From Apostichopus japonicus (lineage: Eukaryota; Echinodermata; Holothuroidea; Aspidochirotida; Stichopodidae): 64,000 nt of DNA. The translations under genes and the position numbers were made by a program. The stretch spans positions 1,651,001 through 1,715,000 of the forward strand of contig NC_092562.1 of assembly GCF_037975245.1 (NCBI RefSeq), in the 5' to 3' direction. The notes under the pieces are model-generated. The model was not told where the DNA came from, did no database searches, and was given only the letters and a program-made list of their open reading frames with translations. Shown here one piece after another: positions 1-12,189 of the stretch. Within the stretch, counting starts at the first letter, position 1, and each line of letters opens with the position of its first letter.

Positions 1-1170
1 TTATATTGTGAAGAAACAAATAAATGAATGAATTAATGAATGAAATTTGGGATATCTCAAAAATGGAGCAAAATGTTCCTTAGCTGTTTAAGGGCAGTTG
101 TGACTTCATAGAGATCTCATTCAAGTAAGCTAACAATAATGGTTCAAGGTTTGTATCCCCTTGAAATTCTATTGTATTTATTGTCAACATACAGTTTGGA
201 GAAATTATCAGAACTGAAAGAAAAAAAAATGATTATCTCCCACACATACAGTAAAGTTGATCCTTGTAAAGTAACCATTAGTTTTGTGTAGACTGTATGC
301 TAGGTCCAGAATAAGCAAGAACAGCAAGGCATAATTAATTATTTAAATTCAAAACGAAAGAGTAGGAGAATCAAAACTACTGAAGATCAAACAGTACAAT
401 GTCCAAAACAGAAAGAGTGTGAAAGTTTCTGCTATGAATTTAAAATTATTCAGGGGAAAGTTTGTAGAGATTGTTCATGATGTTTGTTGAATTCTTAGAG
501 AATAAGAGTTGACCACAGTTTATCAATAAATGATGAAATATTAGTTAAAACAGCATTGTCCTTCATTTGATCGAATACAATGCGGACCAAACCATTTTCT
601 TTTCTTTTTTTCCCATTTCAAACCAAAAAATTAAATTAGAAAGAGAAACCCTAAAATTGAATCCCATTTTAAATAGAAAGAGCCTACAAATTTAATTATT
701 TTTCTTAAGGGTACATAGTCTTAACAGATTAGAGATGCCAAATAAAATGAAAAAGTAATACAAATTTAAACTTGTTGAATATATGCCCCCATGTCGGTTG
801 CCAATTTTAATCATTTTTTTGCAATTAATAATGAGCTCATATGTCATATTTGATTATTTTTGCCATATCATTGCAAACAATGTGATTAAATATTGATAAT
901 ATTGTATTGTTTCATCACACATGATATATTTTGGGCTCTAATCTAACTATTAATTTTAATGCCATCACTATTATGTCAGAAAATTACAGTGTATTGTCTC
1001 TTTTCTTCTCAACAAAAAACAAACAGCTCTTGTAAATATTGTTTTACATTATTCTGCAGCTTTTTTTAAATGTTGATTCAGTGATTTATAAGCTACCCTG
1101 TTAAAATGTTTTTGTTTGCATGTGTTTTACTGTATAGTGTGCTCCGTGAGTTAATTAAAAAAACTATAAG
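1..1170. other. AT-rich stretch, nothing recognised
   Basis: No convincing open frame, splice-bounded exon, tandem array or structured RNA was seen. The sequence starts with a degenerate AATGAATGAATT run and is otherwise plain AT-rich DNA with short A and T tracts. Confidence 0.5.
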
Positions 1171-2374
1171 TTATGATTCTTTGAGCTGTAAACTTATTTG
1201 GCCTTGAGTTTGCCTCATGACTAAGATGTAAACATGTACGTACGCTTTGTACATAGTGAACAATTTAGTGCGGTGATCTGATGATATGGAAATTTTTGAC
1301 CAAATGTTTGTTCTTGTCATGAGAATATTATATTAAGGATGAAAATGAAGGGGGGTACTGAATATGAATATTATCTCAATGTGAGATCCAAATAGTTGAA
1401 GAACTATTAACAATTTGCCTAGATCTGTGCTCAAATTGGAGTCAGTACTGTAGCTGGATTGACGTAACCATCAAGTTTTTCAACTGTATGACAACTTTGA
1501 TGGAACTACCTTTATGTCCAGACATTTATCAAAATTGTGTTATTCATTCCCATCACTTTTTTTTTATAATTTTTTTTTTTATAAAACGCTAAAGTGAACA
1601 ATAGCCCATGCAGATTGACAGAAGTCAAGACCAAATGTAGACAACAGGGTACTATAAAGGAAATCCACATGGGCCAATCAGTGGTCCACAGCAACTTAGA
1701 ACAACAAAAAGAAACTTGAAATTTGAAGATATGAAGTAAGATGACAGGTTCAACGAAATCCCGACATGAAAGTTCACCCAATGTGCAGGGATTTGAAATA
1801 AATCCTAGAACTGTTTAAAGCCATACCCTACAACCAGAACTTTGGTTTAGACTCTTTTTTTTTGGCATCTTTGTCATTCATTTGATTTGACTTTTCTTTT
1901 CAAAACTCAGAATAATTCCTTCTTTATGATATACTGGAATATGTGTTAAATTGATTTACTAAGCAATGGAAAAACTAGCAGAAATAGTGCCTGAAAAAAT
2001 ACAGGGAAGATATGTCAAATTATTAACGATGCTTTAGGTTCTCTGAGAAAAGTGCAACTGAAAATGTTTACAAGACCACAAATTTAAGGGACTTAGAATT
2101 TGTTTAATTAAAAACATAATGTACCACATGTAACACACGGACAGAATTACCAGAGATATTGTTACCAAAGCACATTGTACTCACATTATTTTTACATATA
2201 GTATATCGTTGCTAGTTTAATTGAAATAACCAAAAGCAATTTTTATATGGAATCATTCAAACAAGACATTCAAATTTTCATAGCTACAGTAGATACCACT
2301 GTAGCCAAAAACATGACCAAAAACATGATGTTTCTTGCAGTAGCCAAATAAGTTTACAGCTCAAAGAATCATAA
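1171..2374. repeat. Perfect 32-bp inverted repeat, arms 1171-1202 and 2343-2374
   Basis: The left arm starts TTATGATTCTTTGAGC and the right arm is its exact reverse complement. The match ends abruptly on both sides. The intervening 1.14 kb has no coding sequence and includes the first copy of the 185-bp duplication. This could be the ends of a non-autonomous element or two inverted copies of a short repeat. Confidence 0.7.
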
Positions 2375-2562
2375 AATAACATAATGTACCACATGTAACA
2401 CACAGACAGAATTACCAGAGATATTGTTACCAAAGCACATTGTACTCACATTATTTTTACATAGTATATCGTTCCTAGTTTAATTGAAATAACCAAAAGC
2501 AATTTTTACATGGAATCATTCAAACAAGACATTCAAATTTTCATAGCTGTGGTAGATACCAA
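2113..2562. repeat. Tandem duplication of a 185-bp segment
   Basis: Bases 2113-2298 and 2378-2562 are nearly identical, starting AACATAATGTACCACATG and ending TAGATACCA. They differ by a few substitutions and a 2-bp indel, and are 265 bp apart. The spacer 2299-2377 contains two nearby copies of an AAAACATGA motif and one arm of the inverted repeat at 1171. No open frame or transposon terminus was recognised. Confidence 0.85.
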
Positions 2563-4236
2563 GTTTATTAATTCTTCTATACAGTAAGTCACTGAATTTT
2601 TGACCCAGTTGTGCATATGTCCAAAATTAGGAAAGAGTTTTCAAATAACTGAGGTAGGTCTGAGGTAGGTCTGGACTATATATAGGTCTACACCACATTC
2701 ATGATTATTTAATAAGCAGATTATGTTATTAATAAACTAATGAAATTGAGAGAAAATTAATTAATAGGCAATTAATCTATTGTTTAGCTCTGGTTTGAAA
2801 TCTAGTAAAAACGTTATCGCGTTCATGTTCGCTTCAATTTCACAAGATTTTGTGACATGCCACCAAACTACTGTATGTAGCAACAACTAGTTTGATAATC
2901 AAGCATGGCGACACAAGCTATGCTGTGATCATAACCTGAGCTTTACACGTAAAATGGCTGTGCAATATATATGTATGATATAGGTAGACTATTAAAGGTG
3001 ATTATGTAAAAAGAAATGTGTTTGTCCCATTGTTTATGTGACATTATGACATATACTTCAGTGGTGATTAATGCAATTTATTATGAATAATTATGTTGTT
3101 GTCATTGCCATCGATTGTTGGCAGTAGAGCTGAAATGCTTTTAATAAGTTCACAAAAGCAATTGTTCTTATGTTGTTATTAAATGTACAGTTAGTTAGAT
3201 GTAAGGTTTGGTTATGATATGAAGGTGCTGTGCTTTGAGGGTGGATTCTGCATCAGTATGAATATTTCTCTTTAGGGGGTTAAAAGGTGTTTTATCAGAT
3301 GCACTGTTTAATTTTTTCCTCAGTGAGCATGGATAATGGGGGGGGGGGGTGGTGGTAGTGGTGGTGTACACCTTCCCTCTTAAATCTCACACAAATATGC
3401 CAAAATAGTTATTAGCACAGACCTAATGTTAAAGACCAACTTTGTAGTCTAACTGTGCCTCAGAATGCACCATTTGACATCTTAAATTTTGAGGGAGGCC
3501 ACCCCACCCTCACTGCTATGGCTGGGTAACAGCTTCAGGTACTCCAGGGTCACACCCTAACTTACTTAATAAACTCCTGGATCAACCACTTTTCAGATGT
3601 ATCTGTATAACTGTCGCAGAAAGTTTGGACCTCTGATAGATCCGTGGATGTAGTGAAATAAATGAAATGCTATAAAATAATTTTTAGAAGAAAGTTTGCA
3701 AGTCCTGATAGAAGAAAATTGAAATAAATTATAACCAAAAGAGTTCCACATCTAACATCACTGATTTGCGATATTGTATGGATGGTAGATTCTGTTGATG
3801 CAACATCTTTCAGTTATGTACATGAAATGGTTTTATGTTGACCTTTAGACAGTTAAAAGTTTCTCCATTGTGTTCTCCTTAATTACTGTCTTATTGTGTT
3901 AGTCTATTATTACTATGTGATTCCAAAGAGGAAAACATTTGTGGGGGCACCTTGTTGATCAGAGATTGATGGGCCTTAAGTCAATATTCCTTTCTCTTCA
4001 ATAGATTTAATCTGTCATTTAGTCGGAGCCGTATGTAGCACTCTGGTCTCTCTTAAAGTTTATCTTTGAGAACGTCATGTTTGAGAAACCTGAGAAACTA
4101 AATTTTCATATTTATTACAGTAATGTGCATTGTGTGAGAATCCTGTAATCATTATGACTTATGATATTTCCCTTTAGTGGTGTAATCTGAAAGAAATATG
4201 AGGTAATCTTTGTTTTTTTTCTTCTTTTCATTTTAG
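2563..4236. other. AT-rich stretch upstream of the first exon
   Basis: Probable upstream intron. It contains a G10 tract followed by GGTGGTGGTAG near 3338 and the polypyrimidine tract used by the acceptor at 4236. No other exon could be supported. Confidence 0.4.
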
Positions 4237-4302
4237 GATATCATTTGGGAAAAATCTGTGTGCAATAGCAGTGGTGACGCAATGGAAGTGATACGGATGA
4301 AG
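4237..4302 (+). CDS. Internal coding exon, unrecognised protein (partial gene)
   Basis: Predicted 66-nt internal exon. It follows a long polypyrimidine tract ending TTTTAG and is followed by GTAAGT, a textbook donor. Only one of the three forward frames is open (the others hit TAG and TGA). That frame gives 22 residues beginning DIIWEKSV and ending EVIRMK, and it enters and leaves in phase 0. The peptide is polar, with no signal peptide, membrane segment or known motif. The exon at 56617 starts in phase 0 on the same strand, so the two can be joined without breaking the frame; that would make the intervening intron 52.3 kb. No earlier exon was found in the 4.2 kb upstream, so the first exon is probably outside the window. 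The family was not recognised and no function is offered. The splice signals are convincing, but a 66-nt exon could still be chance. Confidence 0.6.
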
Positions 4303-7300
4303 GTAAGTGAATTTCTTCAAATTCCACTCGTGTTATTAAAAACGATTTGGTGATATTCGGGTTTCATTTCAGGGAGGCTGTCTGGTACCAAGGGCTACCA
4401 AATGACTTTACCTAATAACATTCCCATCACCATCCACCACACCCCTCCCCCCCCCCCAACATACACAATATTCATTGGAGGAGTTGTCTGAGAAATTCCA
4501 TTGTCCAGTATAAGGGACTCGTGGACGTGGATGGTCTCACTCAACTTAATTACTTCCTTAACACTTCCATCATCTCGTTGTTGAAGCTGATTGCTTCGCT
4601 GAATTGCGAAAACCACATTCTAAGCATATCATATGTGATAAATAGGAATTACTTTAAATGTGGATGCTAGTTTGTGGATGCCTCTGGCGGTGTCCTTCTG
4701 TATAATGTTTTAACTGTACGTTGATCCACAAAGGAAAATCTAATCCACAGTTATTTCCCAATTCCTACAAAAGAATTTTTGATGGAAATGTAAAACCACA
4801 GAAAACATCGACGTCTAAGCAAACATATCAAACGTACTCATTTTCTAGGAATTTAGGCAACAATTAGATTATAATGACCTACTACTCTATGTCAAGCATT
4901 TGAGTGACATATACTGTGATGACATCACAGGACACCTGCTGTAATCCACTTTCTGGAGTAAGGCAAGGATTTTTAAAAGCCAGCCAGACTTGGTTGACAT
5001 TCAGCCATACATTACCGTATCTAGAGTTACAGACTAAATATTGACTTTGGATTTTTCAACAAACAGTCGCGGCATATTTTCCATCTTCAACATAAGATTG
5101 ACATTTTCTGCCACCATAAGATCCCTCTTGAAGCTGTTTACTATTATATGCCCAAATGGCTGCCCATAGTTTACAAGATCAGGAGAAAGGGGTAATGGTT
5201 AACCAGCCAATGGGAGGAACTTAAAGTAAAGCAAGGCTGAACATTTCCATCGCATACTGTTTATGCTTTCCTGGTTGGGGGTGAAGATGAAAATACATAC
5301 AACTTTTATCACCATTATCACAGCATGTAACTCTCCTCAGTATTTCAACAACACTGCTGCGATATGAAATGAAAGAAGTTGATTTACGGTTTTCTGGATG
5401 TATCTCTGGTGATATTAACAGACAATGCCAGTAGTTGGTCCTTTATACTTGGACCTTCAGTAATAAAGCTTATTGGAATTGATCACATAACAACGCTAGC
5501 TGAAAGTTCTTCATAAATTTTGTGACCATAATTTTGTGCAGATGCAAAGCAAGTATCTGTTCATGTACCGAGTTGCTTCTTTCCACAACCGTTGTGATCT
5601 TAGATACCTATTATTTTCATAGTTGTTTTCAATGTTTCTTTCTCGTACTCAACTTGTCATCACTAGTTATTAGTATTCTATTGCTTGGTTGCTATATGCT
5701 CACTATCTTCTTCACAATGGTGACCATAGAACTATATAAACTAGAGTAATTGATCTTCTAGCTGCTGACAAATGTAACAGTTGCTAACAGCCATACTGAA
5801 GTGGTATTGCCCTTAATAAATAAGACCATTTTAATATCAGATACATAGATGTCACAGTTGGTGTAAATCTTCATACTCAAACATTGGAAGGTTTGTAAAC
5901 GGGGAATTTAGGCCAAAGATTACTTTGAAACGTTACAGTTTACTAACTCTATAAAGCAACTGCTAACCAGCACAAGTTGATTGGCCAATTCCACGTTCAA
6001 GTTTGATGAGGAAACCTTGATAAACAGTCTTGACAATTAAAAATGGCTCAACGTAGACCTAGAGCTCCCCAGTAGGCTGCCAGCAGGCCAAGTCTTGTTT
6101 TGTGGGAGATTTTAATACATCCGGCATAAAATTACGCCTCGAGTCGTCCAACAATATTGCACCTCATCGGGGTCTGGGGGCCAATAAGTCCTTAGGTTTG
6201 AGCACCCTACTAGCCTACAATACGCAATGCCCCATCATCTATATTGAGGGTTTGAGTCCCTTTGCTCCAAACCAATATTTCTCTCTCTCTCTCTTCAAGA
6301 AACTTAGTAGACAACCATTGACCATGAGTAGTGTACATTTTCCATTACATCAGATACATTAGCAGCCATACAAAATTAGACCAAGAAAAAACAGGAAAAT
6401 ATTCTTTCCTGAGTTTTTCCTTTCTTGTTTTAGAAGAGGTACAGTAGGGGGAAGGGGAGGTGTTTATCATTTATCCTCCCATTATCTATGATGTACATTT
6501 GTTTGACAATTAAAGATACATCTCTTACCCATATCTTCATTTTGTGAAGACAGTATCTGTTGTAATGTATTCCACATCTAACATTATATTATGAAGGAAG
6601 ATGAAATATTAAAGCGAAGGAACAAATGTTCATACTCTTTTATTTCTTTTTTTTTTATTTCTTTTCTTTTTTTCCCCCAAATTGTGTAGAAAACTGTGGA
6701 AAATAGTTTTGAATGGGGCAAAAGTAGTAGTGTGTGTAGAGAGAATGTACAAGGTTGTTTGCATTTCTTATTGAAGTAGTATCGTCCGTTTCTGTGAGGT
6801 AAAACCATAATTTAAGCAAATCGAATATTTATTTTGGTAAGATCAGAGACCCCCGGTGGATCGGTGCAGTTTTTTTTACTTATAAACTACACTATCAATA
6901 ACCATCAGTTATTTAACCTGTAGTACCCATCAAAAACCATGTCACTACAATCAAAGAAAAAAAAAATTGGAAAGCATTCTGATACCGAGAGTGCCCTGTC
7001 GTTGATATTGTAACTTTTTTTTTCTTCCCCCTTTGGTGGTTTGGGACCTTCACTTGTCAACAAAATATCAAATTTTTCTCTCTTTCTTAAGGAAACATAG
7101 CTCTCCATGGACAAACCTCTTTGTATTTTGGTATTTTTTCCTTCTTTCTTTGATGGAAACACAATCTGTGTGGATTGGTTATGAATGTGCTATTGTTGTT
7201 CTTTCGTAGAACATGCGCTGCTCAAAGGAACCTGTTCATGAGCTACATTACATAGAGAGCCGTCTTTACAACATGTTGATGTGTGAGTTTGAACTTTGAC

Positions 7301-7619
7301 CCCACTTGGGCTTAAAATATGTTTTTGCTGCAGGGGTGAAGACTTTACAAGCTCAACTCGCTAAAAGCCCAAAGAAAACAGATCGTTGATCAGCAACGAA
7401 AACCATCTGTTGTATGGCCATTTCAGTTATTGTTCTTGGAGCGGATCCTTTGTAGCTCTGCGATTCTTATTTGTGTTTCCTCTGACACAGCCGCACGGTA
7501 GTAAGGGTACGATGATGGCATTTTAAGTACCCCTCTCTCTTCCTCCGGGCTACAAACGTGCTGTGTTAGAGATCAATGTCTCTCCGGTGCTTCTTTTAGG
7601 TTTGATGTTTAAATTTGCA
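4303..7619. other. Intronic stretch with one dispersed-repeat copy
   Basis: Apart from a copy of a dispersed family at about 4895-5000 and poly(C) near 4447, no structure was recognised. An open frame from 6102 begins with MGDFN but shows no further endonuclease motif. Confidence 0.4.
4895..5000 (+). repeat. Dispersed repeat family C, copy 1
   Basis: It shares an interrupted block with 35990-36105: ACC-CTGCT-TGATCCACT followed by GGAxTAAGG-AGGGAT and AGCCAG. A weaker match occurs at 45780-45890. Copies are diverged and no terminus is defined. It may be an old SINE or miniature transposon. Confidence 0.45.
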
Positions 7620-9060
7620 ACATTCTCACAGTTACTCGGGCTGTTCTTTGACTTTTATAGTATATTTAAAGATGCATGGTAACATATGATATTGAAGGAC
7701 AGGTACAGGAAGGGGATGAGGATGGACGAGGTAGGGGGATGTTAAGAGGTGTAAATAACTGTGTAACATTCTACCAGTAACCCTGTACTTGACTTTATAG
7801 TAATTAAGATACATGGCAACATAAAGGGAAGTACAGTATTGAAGGACAGGGACAGGAAGGGGATGAGGAAGGACCAGGTAGGGGATGTTAAGAGGTGTAA
7901 ATAACTGTGCAACATTCTCCCAGTAACCCTGTACTTGACTTTATAGTAATTAAGATACATAATAATAATAATAATATAAAGCATTTATATAGCGCCTAAC
8001 ATCACAGAGGCCACTAAGCGCTTTACAGTAAAAGGTGAAACAGAAAAATGCAAAACTACAAAACTGCAAAAAATCAAACAAACGAATAAAAACACTAAAA
8101 AAAAAAACACCTAAAAGAACAGGAAGATACAAATAGACAAGGAAAAAAGGCGGATAAAGGTAACATGGTAACATAAGGGGGGAAGTACAGTATTGAAGGA
8201 TAGGGACAGGAAGGGGATGAGAAAGGACCAGGTAGGGGATGTTAAGAGGTGTAAATAACTGTGCAACAATCTCCCAGTAACCATGTACTTGAATTTATAG
8301 TAATTAAGATACATCGCAACATAAGGGAAAGTACAGTATTGAAGGACAGGGACAGGAAGGGGATGAGGAAGGACCAGGTAGGGGATGTTAAGAGGTGTCA
8401 ATAACTGTGCAACATTTTCACAGCTACATGAATTTATGGTTATTTAAAATACTTGACAGCACAAGGGCTTAATGGTATTAAAGGATAGTGGGGGGGGGGG
8501 GGGGCGTGTTGGAGCATGCAAAGGGTGTAAATATCTCTTCCTTGCATTCATTTATAGTTTTGAAATTGCAATGTTCATATTGTGACAATGAATTGGTGGA
8601 GCAGTCTCAGAGCAGAATGATGACAGTAAGGCAGATGAAGTGAAGTGATTAATGGTAAGAAGAGAAGATCAGGGGATTGGGGTCGCCGAAGTGGATTAGG
8701 GTACACCTGTAAATAGATGTCCTTTATTTTGGGCTATGGTCATACATCATGAGGGAGGTATGTTATTAAAAGGATAGGGCAAGGGAATGGGGTAATGGGG
8801 GGGGGGAGGGAGGAGGGGTATGCAGAGAAGTAAATACCTGATATGGATAAGAAGAAAAGGTCAGGACCAGGAATTGGGGGTGAGTGGGGGAGGAGGGGGC
8901 AGGATCACCTTTCAAATAAATAAACTTAAGTTTTGGCTTTGGTATTAATTAAGATGCATGGCAGCATGAGGGAGGTATCGTACTGAAAGAATAGGGCAAG
9001 CCAGGAAAAGGAATCATGGGGAGTGAGTGTTAAAACCTCTTCCTCAGTCACAGTTAGTTT
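7620..9060. repeat. Diverging tandem array, 146-bp unit
   Basis: The anchor GTTAAGAGGTGT recurs at 7741, 7887, 8241 and 8387: spacing 146, 354 and 146. The 354-bp gap is one unit plus an insertion. Each unit carries GGACAGG-ACAGGAAGGGGATGAG, ATAACTGTG and TTATAGTAATTAAGATACAT. More decayed relatives follow at about 8730-9010, with poly(G) near 8490 and 8798. Open frames on the minus strand here are by-products of the repeat. Confidence 0.85.
7961..8166 (-). mobile_element. 206-bp insertion with (AAT)n end inside the 146-bp array
   Basis: Neighbouring units read AAGATACAT directly followed by GGCAACATA, which gives the empty site. Here the two halves are separated by 206 bp that starts with (AATA)n and contains TTTATATAGCGCCTAAC and AAGCGCTTTACAG. 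ACAT is present on both sides (7957-7960, 8163-8166), a possible target duplication. Terminal AAT repeats plus paired AGCGC motifs resemble 3' tails of LINE-derived repeats common in marine invertebrates. Orientation is inferred from the simple-repeat end. Confidence 0.6.
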
Positions 9061-10474
9061 TAGTTATTCAGGTTGACCACTTGAGTTTAATGTCCAGGAC
9101 TTTATCTTGTAGAGATGTTCATCAATTATCACGTCACAGAGTTGCAAGATGTTCTAATTTTCAAACGAGTTTGGTGATCGAATTTTTATGTGATGTTACA
9201 TGAACATGTTCAATAGTACAATCATGTGGGAGAGGGGAAGATGCTGGGGAGAGAGGAGAGATTATTGCGGGAGAGGGCACCATACAAGAGAATCAGAAAG
9301 TCTAGGACTGGTTTAGTTGCTGTAGTTATGCTTTATCAACTGACAGGATTCCTAATTTAACACATATTTTCTGTTTTGCACGTTATTTGTTGATGCTTAT
9401 AATGCTGTTATATAACAACATTTTCTTTTGGGTGGGGGCGGGGAAGGGGAGGGCGAAGACAAAACTTCCATAAGTACACACAGGCACACAAATAAAACCC
9501 CAATATTTCTAGTGGAAGCACGCCCTCTACGAAATTGTCATTTAACGCCTTCTCAAATCCCCCCACTCCACAAACTTTTATCTCTGGAACAACTTACTCT
9601 TTGGTAATCTCTCAGAGACCGCACACCAAGCCTCCTGTGGCCGCGTGGTTCTGTCGTTGACAGAGGCCCGTTGGTGGAATGGAGGTTACAATAACACAGC
9701 CGCCATTTGTAACACATGTTGCAGTACAGTTATATAGTAGTATGTCTCTCAGCAGCCTACACTTTTTACCGTTTGTACATGCCCGCAGAACGGTATCGAG
9801 GTATTGCGATGCTGCGACCGCGGACAGAGCAAACAGTCGTCACCTAGGCAACTACAAAACTTTCCCTGCAACGCCGCCTTCCCCAAGGGTTTGGACGCCA
9901 AAGAAATGAAAGAAATGTAGAGAAGCGAATGACGAAAGATAACTCTAAACATTTATGGAATTTTGATTGTGGAGATAATCTCGTTTCGATAAATGTATGT
10001 GTTAGTATACTGTCGATGCAACATCGTTGACAAAACAGAGATTTTTTCTCCCGTCTTGGACGATGAAACATGAATGTCTGTGGAAAACTTAAGGCGTGCT
10101 TTCGTAACCTGCATGTTCCATATATACATTTTGTCATAGACCACACCCGGTTATCACACAATTTCCATGAAAATATATATACGCATTGTTTGCTCACGTT
10201 GTTGATGGCCTATCAGTTTTAGATCCTAACATAAAAGACAGCTTGTGTGGAGAGCAGTTTAATTTCAATATTTAAGATTATGGTATGTTAAGACTACAAT
10301 CAAAATATATACGAACTCCTGTGAAGTGTCGACAATTGAGAGTCTAGAATGCCAAGAATGGGGTGGTGTAAAAAGAAGAGGCGAACATATAGCTTTAAAA
10401 ACATACGTTAGTGGTGACTACGTATAAATATATTGTCAAACTTACAAAGTTTGTGTACGCCAATAGCGTTCTCC
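9061..10474. other. Non-coding stretch with a CpG-richer patch
   Basis: 9600-9910 is richer in CG dinucleotides than its surroundings and contains GCCGCCATTTG (9699-9709) and the X-box at 9839. Overlapping open frames exist on both strands but have no splice context, so they are treated as by-products of base composition. Confidence 0.35.
9839..9852. promoter_or_regulatory. Perfect RFX X-box
   Basis: GTCACCTAGGCAAC matches the RFX consensus GTNRCC-NN-RGYAAC at every position. X-boxes control ciliary genes in many animals. It lies in a CpG-richer patch, but no start site or downstream gene is evident. Confidence 0.45.
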
Positions 10475-10850
10475 GCAGGGTCGAAAGGTTTATACCGACC
10501 CCCACGGGCTGGCTATAACGTGATAGGCGACAAAGCCTAGCTGGTATTCACGTTCAACCTGTATACTGACCTTCATATGGTCGAAAGCAAATGTACCGAC
10601 CGTCAGTGGCTTATTATACTGTTACAGGCGACAGTGGGAAGGATGTATTCATCTTCCTTAGGGACCATATGTATTAACGATAATCAGTGCCTAATTATTA
10701 CGTTAGGCGATAAGCCTAGCCGGTGATCAGTTTCAACACGCGTACTGTCTGCCATAGGATGGATAGTGTTATATCGATCGTCAGTGGTTAATAATAACGT
10801 TAGGCTGGTCGAAATCGCTATACGTGCAATATATCATACTGTTAACAGGA
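10475..10850. repeat. Old tandem array, units of about 80-100 bp
   Basis: Four diverged units share GTCGAAA, TACCGACC-TCAGTGGCT, AATAACGTTAGGCGA and AAGCCTAGC-GGT. Anchors CAGTG lie at 10604, 10685 and 10782. Units carry many CG dinucleotides. Confidence 0.6.
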
Positions 10851-11858
10851 ACAAGAAGCCATGAGACAAAAGTCAAACTAATCCAAGTAGAGACATGTTT
10901 ACCGAATTGACCTTAAAAAAAAACACCCTTCACCCTGCCACTTCCTCTGATTCACCCTATGCGCGCACGAATGACCTGAAGTCATGCTTCTCTCTCTTTC
11001 GCCCTCTCTGTACATTATGTGAATGTATTTCCTAGGATTTCACCATGAAAAGCATTTCATGATGGCATACCATGGAAACGGTACTGTCGTACCAGAATGA
11101 GTGCATCGCCAAGGGGGAGGAATATTAAGAGGAGGTGGGGGACGACATGGGGGTTTTCCCCAATCATGATGCTCTCCCACAGCTCCCCTCCCTCACCTCC
11201 CCTCCCTCACCTCAGTCGGAGAGGCCCTCCCGTAGCCACTCTTTTGCCCGTAATATGCACTCCATACGTGAGCGCTTTTTTTTTTATATAACCAAAATGT
11301 TTCCCCCGAAACAGCTTACTTGCATTCCACTTCACCCTTTTCCCCACACTCTGGAAATTCCTGACGGTGCCGACACGGACCACTATAGGCCTCAATTTTT
11401 CTGTCGACTGTCAAGGATACGGTATCCATTTTTCTCTCGCTTCATTGCTACCAAACTGAGGTAGTGTAATGTGTTAAAGGAATGAAATGCACTTTTATTC
11501 TTATTTCGGTTATGTTTATTTATTTGAAGTTCTGATCAGTCACATTGCCGCTCGTTTCGCTTACATCAGAAAACTCGCCCTTTAAGGGCTTAGTAATCCA
11601 ACTTCATCGTTTAATGCCTTCCACTTTCCAGGTAGCACAGAAAATAATCAAGTATGTGTTCTGGACTGGTACCCCCCCCCCCCCCACCAGCAATACCAAC
11701 TCTTTGGAACACCAAAATATTGACGACAATTGGGCAGTATCCCGGCATTAATAGATCATTAATCTCTAAATAAGGATTTCCTCCTTCTTAAAGGAACACA
11801 ACATGAACATTACAACGACGTAACCTGTATACTGTATAATTGTTCTACCAAACGTCCG
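10851..11858. other. Non-coding stretch
   Basis: CT-rich patches (11160-11250), a C14 tract near 11671 and no supported exon. A 109-codon open frame at 11135 has low-complexity Pro/Ser composition and no splice context. Confidence 0.35.
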
Positions 11859-12189
11859 CCCTGCACGGTTTCACCCTGCACGGTTTCACCCTGCACGGTT
11901 TCACCCTGCACGGTTTCACCCTGCACGGTTTCACCCTGCACGGTTTCACCCTGCACGGTTTCACCCTGCACGGTTTCACCCTGCACGGTTTCACCCTGCA
12001 CGGTTTCACCCTGCACGGTTTCACCCTGCACGGTTTCACCCTGCACGGTTTCACCCTGCACGGTTTCACCCTGCACGGTTTCACCCTGCACGGTTTCACC
12101 CTGCACGGTTTCACCCTGCACGGTTTCACCCTGCACGGTTTCACCCTGCACGGTTTCAGTGGTTTCACCCTGCACGGTTTCACCCTGCA
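11859..12189. repeat. Perfect 15-bp tandem array
   Basis: Twenty identical copies of CCCTGCACGGTTTCA run from 11859 to 12158, followed by a 9-bp partial copy GTGGTTTCA, one more full copy (12168-12182) and a final partial. Fifteen is a multiple of three and the unit lacks stops in several frames, so long open frames appear on both strands (HGFTL repeats forward, VQGET or RVKPC repeats reverse). Absence of any substitution in 300 bp points to very recent expansion. Confidence 0.97.

Noticed and set aside
6102-6362. Frame starting MGDFN, reminiscent of the GDFN motif in LINE endonucleases.
   Set aside because: No further endonuclease or reverse transcriptase motif follows in any frame, and upstream sequence is not open.
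7332-7390. Possible terminal exon after TTTTTGCTGCAG, with a frame reading VKTLQAQLAKSPKKTDR then stop.
   Set aside because: It needs an upstream exon ending in a phase that none of the supported exons provides; 17 codons is too short to stand alone.
11859-12189. Possible CRISPR array.
   Set aside because: The 15-bp repeats are directly adjacent with no unique spacers, and the DNA is of animal type.
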